A stretch of DNA of 17,798 nucleotides from assembly GCF_938045465.1 (NCBI RefSeq), contig NZ_CALIBF010000166.1, forward strand, positions 1-17,798, in the 5' to 3' direction. The translations under genes were made by a program, and so were the position numbers. This document shows, piece by piece, positions 14,100-17,798 of this stretch (within the stretch, counting starts at the first letter, position 1; every line of letters starts with the position of its first letter). The stretch is from an uncultured Campylobacter sp. (GTDB taxonomy: Bacteria; Campylobacterota; Campylobacteria; Campylobacterales; Campylobacteraceae). Under the pieces are notes generated by a model that was given only the letters and a program-made list of their open reading frames with translations, had not been told where the DNA came from and did not search any database.

Positions 14100-14398
14100 T
14101 ATTTTTTCAGCAACCAAGCGAGCAAAAATCCGACGCCAGCAGCGATCGCGATGCTTTTTATCGGGTCTTGTTTTATCGTGTCATTTACGCTTTCTATGCC
14201 GTCTTTGCCTTTGAGCCTTAGATCATCTATATATTTTTTGATCTCATTGCTGTTTAGCTGATCTAGAATTTTATCTTTGGCAGACTCCGCACGCTCTGCA
14301 CCTATGTTTTTGATGGACTTCATAATCTCTTTAAAATCCGCTTTTAAAGAGTCGATATCCTTTTTCAAAGAATCTAAATTTGTCTCTTGAGTAGCCAT
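14099..14398 (-). CDS. DUF883 (ElaB/YqjD-type) membrane-anchored protein
   Basis: The 99-residue product has a long charged helical region (about 8-75, SLKKDIDSLKADFKEIMKSI onwards) and one C-terminal membrane helix in the family pattern VNDTIKQDPIKSIAIAAGVG followed by FLLAWLLKK. In E. coli, YqjD and ElaB are anchored in the inner membrane by this C-terminal helix and bind ribosomes in stationary phase; whether this protein does so is inference. The ATG at 14398 has AAAGGAG at the right distance; a GTG at 14404 lies too close to it. It is the first gene of the minus-strand trio and is divergent from panC. Confidence 0.85.
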   Translation of the reverse strand: MATQETNLDSLKKDIDSLKADFKEIMKSIKNIGAERAESAKDKILDQLNSNEIKKYIDDLRLKGKDGIESVNDTIKQDPIKSIAIAAGVGFLLAWLLKK

Positions 14399-14520
14399 TT
14401 TCACTCCTTTTGAAGTTTATTTTAGAGCTAAAGCTCATGATAGATTTTAGTACTTATTGATTAACGCTCGCTAAATAGACCGCCCTTTCGCGCTTAATTT
14501 ATACCTTTAATATTTTTTGA

Positions 14521-14526
14521 TATAAT
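14521..14526 (+). promoter_or_regulatory. -10 box of the panC-rimO-tilS unit
   Basis: A perfect TATAAT preceded by TTTTTTGA lies 37 bases before the panC ATG. It is in the 165-base divergent spacer with the DUF883 gene; on the other strand TAAAAT at 14449-14444 is a weak candidate for that gene. Confidence 0.55.
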
Positions 14527-14563
14527 TATTAGCCTTAATATTTTATATTGAAAAGAGAGAACA

Positions 14564-15385
14564 ATGCAAATTATTAGAAGCGTAGAGGAGCTAAAAAGCT
14601 TCAGAGCATCAGCAAGCGGCAGCGTGGGCTTCGTGCCTACGATGGGGGCTTTGCACGCGGGGCATGCGAGCCTCATAAAAAGGGCGCGCAACGAAAACGA
14701 TATCGTAATCGTCTCGGCATTCCTCAATCCGGCGCAGTTTTTGCCCGGCGAGGATCTAAATAGCTATCCAAAAAACGAAGCGGGCGATATTAAAATTTGC
14801 GAGAGCCTCGATGCGAACGCGCTTTTTATCCCGACCGTGGATGAAATTTACGGCACGGAGGAGCCAGCAATCATAGCACCTAAGCCAATAAGTGAAATTT
14901 TAGAAGGCAAAACGCGCCCCGGGCACTTCGACGGCGTACTTAAGGTGCTAAATAAGTTTTTTAATCTAACTCGTCCTAGCAACGTTTATATGGGCAAAAA
15001 GGACACCCAGCAGCTTTTCATCGTGCAGAAGATGGTAAAGAGCTTTTTTATGCCTATAAATATCATCCCTTGTGAGATCGTGCGCGAGAGTGACGGCTTG
15101 GCACTTAGCTCGCGTAACGCCTATTTGGATGAGGAGGGAAAGCTTATGGCGCTTAAGCTTTCGCGCTCCTTGCTAAATGCCAGCTCGCTTATTAAAAAAG
15201 GCGAGATCAGCCTAAATATAATCCGCGAAAAGATGCTTAGCGTGCTTGAGCCGCTGGCGGTCGATTACATAGCGTTCGTGGATTATAAATTTAATGAAAT
15301 TTCGCAGATTAAGCAAGGCGATACGATAATCCTGCTTGCCGCAAAGGTCGGCACAACCCGCCTGATCGATAATATCTGGCTGTAA
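14564..15385 (+). CDS. panC: Pantothenate synthetase
   Basis: The 273-residue enzyme joins pantoate and beta-alanine using ATP to make pantothenate, the coenzyme A precursor. The nucleotidyl-transferase signature PTMGALHAGH (25-34) has both histidines; NPAQF (55-59), RPGHFDGV (118-125), GKKDTQQ (144-150, with K where many have E) and SSRN (182-185) are the pantoate/ATP-site motifs. From memory it resembles Helicobacter pylori PanC more than the C. jejuni enzyme (for example GKKDxQQL and the C-terminal KVGTTRLIDNIWL). panB and panD are not next to it. The ribosome binding site is weak (AAAGAGAG). One base separates its stop from rimO. Confidence 0.95.
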   Translation: MQIIRSVEELKSFRASASGSVGFVPTMGALHAGHASLIKRARNENDIVIVSAFLNPAQFLPGEDLNSYPKNEAGDIKICESLDANALFIPTVDEIYGTEEPAIIAPKPISEILEGKTRPGHFDGVLKVLNKFFNLTRPSNVYMGKKDTQQLFIVQKMVKSFFMPINIIPCEIVRESDGLALSSRNAYLDEEGKLMALKLSRSLLNASSLIKKGEISLNIIREKMLSVLEPLAVDYIAFVDYKFNEISQIKQGDTIILLAAKVGTTRLIDNIWL

Positions 15386-15386
15386 A

Positions 15387-16925
15387 ATGGCAAAACTCCA
15401 TCTCGTCTCGCTGGGCTGTAATAAAAATTTAGTCGATAGCGAGATCATGCTTGGGCGCTTGCAAAACTATGAGCTCACGCCCGATGTGGCCTCTGCCGAC
15501 GTCATCATCGTAAATACCTGCGGTTTCATCGCAAGCGCCAAGCAGGAGAGTATCCGCACGATTTTGAAGCTTAGCGAGCAGAAAAAAAGTGGCGCGCTGC
15601 TGGTCGTCACGGGCTGTCTGATGCAGCGCTACAAGGATGAGCTCATGCGCGAGCTGCCCGAGGTCGATATTTTCAGCGGCGTTGGCGACTACGATAAAAT
15701 CGATGAGATGATTTTAAAAAAGCAGAATTTATTCAGCCCGCAAACCTATCTGCAAAGTCCCGCGCTTACCTCTTCGCGCGTGATAACGGGCTCAAACTAC
15801 CACGCTTACGTTAAAATTTCAGAGGGCTGTAATCAAAAATGCTCTTTCTGCGCCATTCCGAGCTTCAAAGGTCGCCTAAAAAGCCGCAGTATCGAGGACA
15901 TCGAAGCGGAGGTACGCAGTTTGGTAGCGCGCGGATTTTACGATTTTAGCTTTATAGCGCAAGATTCCAGCAGCTACGGCCGCGATCTAAGGCGTGGCAA
16001 CAAGGATGGAACAAATTTTAAAGGCTATCGCGATGAGTTAAATTCCGCATTCTTTCGCGACGGGCAGAATTCCGACGGCTCATGCGATGTACAAAATTCC
16101 GACGGCTCGTGCGGTAGCGCAGGAGATGAAATTTCTGCTTACGACGAAACCGCTTGCGGTAAAAACGTCCGCAAAAAGGGCTTGGGCGGCAAAAATAATG
16201 ATACTTTGGGCGCCGATCTAGTCGCGCTGATAAAACGCATCGAAAAAATCGAGGGCGTCAAGGTCGCGCGCGTGCTGTATCTCTACCCCACCAGCACCGA
16301 CGAGCGGCTCATCCGCGCAATCGTGGACTCACCCGTTTTCGCAAACTACTTCGACATGCCGATTCAGCACATAAACGACAAAATGCTAAGCCTGATGAAG
16401 CGCGGCGCAAGCGCGGCGCGGATCAAAGAGCTTTTAAGCTTAATGCGTGCAGCGCCTAATTCATTTCTGCGCACGGGTGTCATCGTCGGGCACCCGGGCG
16501 AGACTGACGCGGAATTTGACGAGCTTTGCGACTTTTTACAAGAGTTTAAATTTGATAGAATTTCAGCTTTTGCCTACAGCAAGGAGGAGGATACGGCGAG
16601 CTTTGCGATGCCGCAGATCCCTGCGCGGACAATTAGCCGCCGCCTAAATAAGATCGAGAAAATCACGCACGAGGCGATAGATAGCAGCATGCGCGCGCTC
16701 GTAGGCAAAAAGATACCCCTAATAATCGAAGGTGCCAGCAGCGAGGGCGAGTTTTTTTACGGCGCCAAGCCTCTTGCATGGGGCAAGGACATCGACGGCG
16801 AAATTTTAATCAACGAAAGCTACGTGCAAAATCTAAAAGTAGGCGGTCTATACGAGTGCGAAATCACGGAATTTGCGGGCGATAGGCTGCTTGCGCGAGT
16901 GCTAAAAAGCTCGCAAGGACAATGA
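15387..16925 (+). CDS. rimO: Ribosomal protein S12 methylthiotransferase with an atypical insertion
   Basis: RimO adds a methylthio group to the conserved Asp of ribosomal protein S12. The N-terminal UPF0004 domain has cysteines C11, C45 and C77 for the auxiliary cluster; the radical-SAM motif C148-x3-C152-x2-C155 (SEGCNQKCSFCAIP) is intact, as are PTSTDE, FDMPIQH and GHPGET blocks, and a TRAM-type C-terminus follows. The protein is 512 residues against about 435-440 in the family. The extra length is between AQDSSSYGRDL (192-201) and ADLVALIKRIEKI (276-288): about 65 residues rich in Gly, Asn, Asp and Lys, with the 9-residue repeat QNSDGSCDV/QNSDGSCGS. The frame is continuous, so the insert is translated. 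It is coupled to panC and overlaps tilS by four bases (ATGA). Confidence 0.95.
   Translation: MAKLHLVSLGCNKNLVDSEIMLGRLQNYELTPDVASADVIIVNTCGFIASAKQESIRTILKLSEQKKSGALLVVTGCLMQRYKDELMRELPEVDIFSGVGDYDKIDEMILKKQNLFSPQTYLQSPALTSSRVITGSNYHAYVKISEGCNQKCSFCAIPSFKGRLKSRSIEDIEAEVRSLVARGFYDFSFIAQDSSSYGRDLRRGNKDGTNFKGYRDELNSAFFRDGQNSDGSCDVQNSDGSCGSAGDEISAYDETACGKNVRKKGLGGKNNDTLGADLVALIKRIEKIEGVKVARVLYLYPTSTDERLIRAIVDSPVFANYFDMPIQHINDKMLSLMKRGASAARIKELLSLMRAAPNSFLRTGVIVGHPGETDAEFDELCDFLQEFKFDRISAFAYSKEEDTASFAMPQIPARTISRRLNKIEKITHEAIDSSMRALVGKKIPLIIEGASSEGEFFYGAKPLAWGKDIDGEILINESYVQNLKVGGLYECEITEFAGDRLLARVLKSSQGQ
16065..16118 (+). repeat. 27-bp tandem repeat inside rimO
   Basis: Two in-frame units (16065-16091 and 16092-16118) share AAATTCCGACGGCTC or close forms and encode QNSDGSC plus two variable residues. 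The unit is a multiple of three, so copy-number change would not break the frame. Confidence 0.85.
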
Positions 16926-17798
16926 AAAACTCGCCCGAAATTCCAAGCAAAATTCTAGCCTTGCTGCGGGCTTGCAAAAATCTGCTTGCCTTTTCGCACG
17001 GCGTCGATAGCACGGCGCTTTTTTACCTTTTGGACGAGGCAGGCGTAAAATTTGACCTCGCGATCGTGGATTATAACGTCCGCGCGCAAAGCAAGGATGA
17101 GATCGCCTCGGCAAGGCATCTGGCGGCTAAATTTAACAAACAAATCTACGTAAAAAGCGTGCAGCTGAGCGAGTCAAATTTCGAGCACGAGGCGCGCGTG
17201 GCCAGATACGAGTTTTTCGGCCAAATTTGCCGCGAGCGGGGATATGAAAATTTGATCTTAGCGCATCAGTTTGACGATAAATTCGAGTGGTTTTTGATGC
17301 AGCTTGGGCGCGGCGCGGGGCTTAGCGAGCTGTTAGGCATGCAGGAGTTTGAGTCCCGCGAGGACTACGTGATCGCTCGTCCGCTTCTAGGCGTGCGAAA
17401 GTGCGAGCTGGAGCGGTTTTTGCGTGAGCGAAACCTAAAATACTTTACCGACGAGACGAATTTAACGCCCCGGTTTAAACGCGGCTTTATTCGCGCGAAA
17501 TTTAGCGAGCCGTTTTTAAATGAGTACTTTAGCGGCGTAAAAAAGAGCTTTAAATTTTTGGCGACCGATTCGTTAAATTTGGCTCCAGAAATTTCTAATC
17601 CCGCAGCAAAAATTTATCTCGTAAAACGCGGTCCAAACGAGCTTCGCGGCGTTGATCAGGCATGCAAGCGACTAGGATTCGTGCTAAGCTCGGCGCAGCG
17701 AAACGAATGTGCGCGCTGCCTAGAAAACGGCGCAGGTTGCGTGCTAGGCGGCAAGGTAGCCGTGGGCGCGAGCAAAAATTTTATTCTCGTAACGCCAT
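16922..17798 (+). CDS. tilS: tRNA(Ile)-lysidine synthase, 3' end cut by window edge
   Basis: TilS changes C34 of the AUA-decoding tRNA-Ile to lysidine. The visible 292 codons run to the window edge without a stop. The ATP-binding PP-loop motif is read as SHGVDST (25-31); the common form is SGGxDS, so the first glycine is replaced by His. This may be usual in Campylobacter relatives, and I cannot check. Further support is LILAHQFDDKFEWFLMQLGRGAG, read as the family's AHQ-x-DD-x2-E block, and the order of domains. The ATG overlaps the rimO stop as ATGA. Near the right edge there are three cysteines (RNECARCLENGAGC), possibly a small metal site. Confidence 0.9.
   Translation, partial: MKNSPEIPSKILALLRACKNLLAFSHGVDSTALFYLLDEAGVKFDLAIVDYNVRAQSKDEIASARHLAAKFNKQIYVKSVQLSESNFEHEARVARYEFFGQICRERGYENLILAHQFDDKFEWFLMQLGRGAGLSELLGMQEFESREDYVIARPLLGVRKCELERFLRERNLKYFTDETNLTPRFKRGFIRAKFSEPFLNEYFSGVKKSFKFLATDSLNLAPEISNPAAKIYLVKRGPNELRGVDQACKRLGFVLSSAQRNECARCLENGAGCVLGGKVAVGASKNFILVTP

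Noticed and set aside
16902..17143. Minus-strand frames opposite tilS
   Set aside because: They are Arg-rich shadows of the GC-rich tilS start.
1..17798. CRISPR array, tRNA, rRNA or insertion sequence
   Set aside because: No regularly spaced repeats, cloverleaf-type sequence, transposase or terminal inverted repeats were seen by eye; a tRNA or covariance-model search would be needed to exclude short RNAs.

Overview
The window looks like chromosomal DNA of a Campylobacter. The evidence is the Wolinella/Campylobacter-type psrABC operon, the Campylobacter-like PrfB, RimO and TilS proteins, AAATTT-rich spacers, and TATAAT -10 boxes without a clear -35. Base composition is richer in G+C than C. 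jejuni, which suggests one of the higher-GC oral species (C. gracilis, C. rectus or C. showae type). The species is inference from memory of these families.

Left end (1-1508, + strand): two tandem paralogs of an unrecognised, probably membrane-anchored protein. The first is cut by the window edge. The second is broken by a one-base deletion in a short A run. Their 5' parts are nearly identical in DNA, their centres are diverged, and both end in the same small GAAA-loop hairpin.

Centre-left (1599-8514, - strand): read from right to left, an MFS exporter, then psrA-psrB-psrC (periplasmic polysulfide/thiosulfate-type molybdoenzyme, four-cluster Fe-S subunit, NrfD-type quinone-linked membrane subunit). 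An OmpR-type response regulator and a membrane histidine kinase follow. The last five genes are so tightly packed that they look like one unit, which suggests the two-component system senses something linked to sulfur or anaerobic respiration.

Centre (8671-11512, + strand): an Aer/CetB-like PAS protein, a roughly 580-bp spacer full of AAAATTCC/GGAATTTT inverted motifs, then a second tandem pair of unrecognised paralogous membrane proteins.

Centre-right (11643-14398, - strand): read from right to left, a three-gene cluster resembling E. coli yqjD-yqjE plus a third small gene (DUF883 protein, holin-superfamily-III-like membrane protein, 74-aa helical protein). Then prfB (release factor 2) with its own TATAAT box, a 111-aa protein of unknown function, and a Sel1/Hcp-like cysteine-paired lipoprotein.

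Right end (14564-17798, + strand): panC, rimO and the start of tilS, with one-base spacing and ATGA overlap, so translationally coupled. RimO carries a family-atypical insertion of about 65 residues containing a 9-residue tandem repeat.

No tRNA, rRNA, CRISPR array, insertion sequence or integrase was seen. The strongest candidates for undescribed biology are the two tandem paralog families and the RimO insertion; none can be called a new system from sequence alone.
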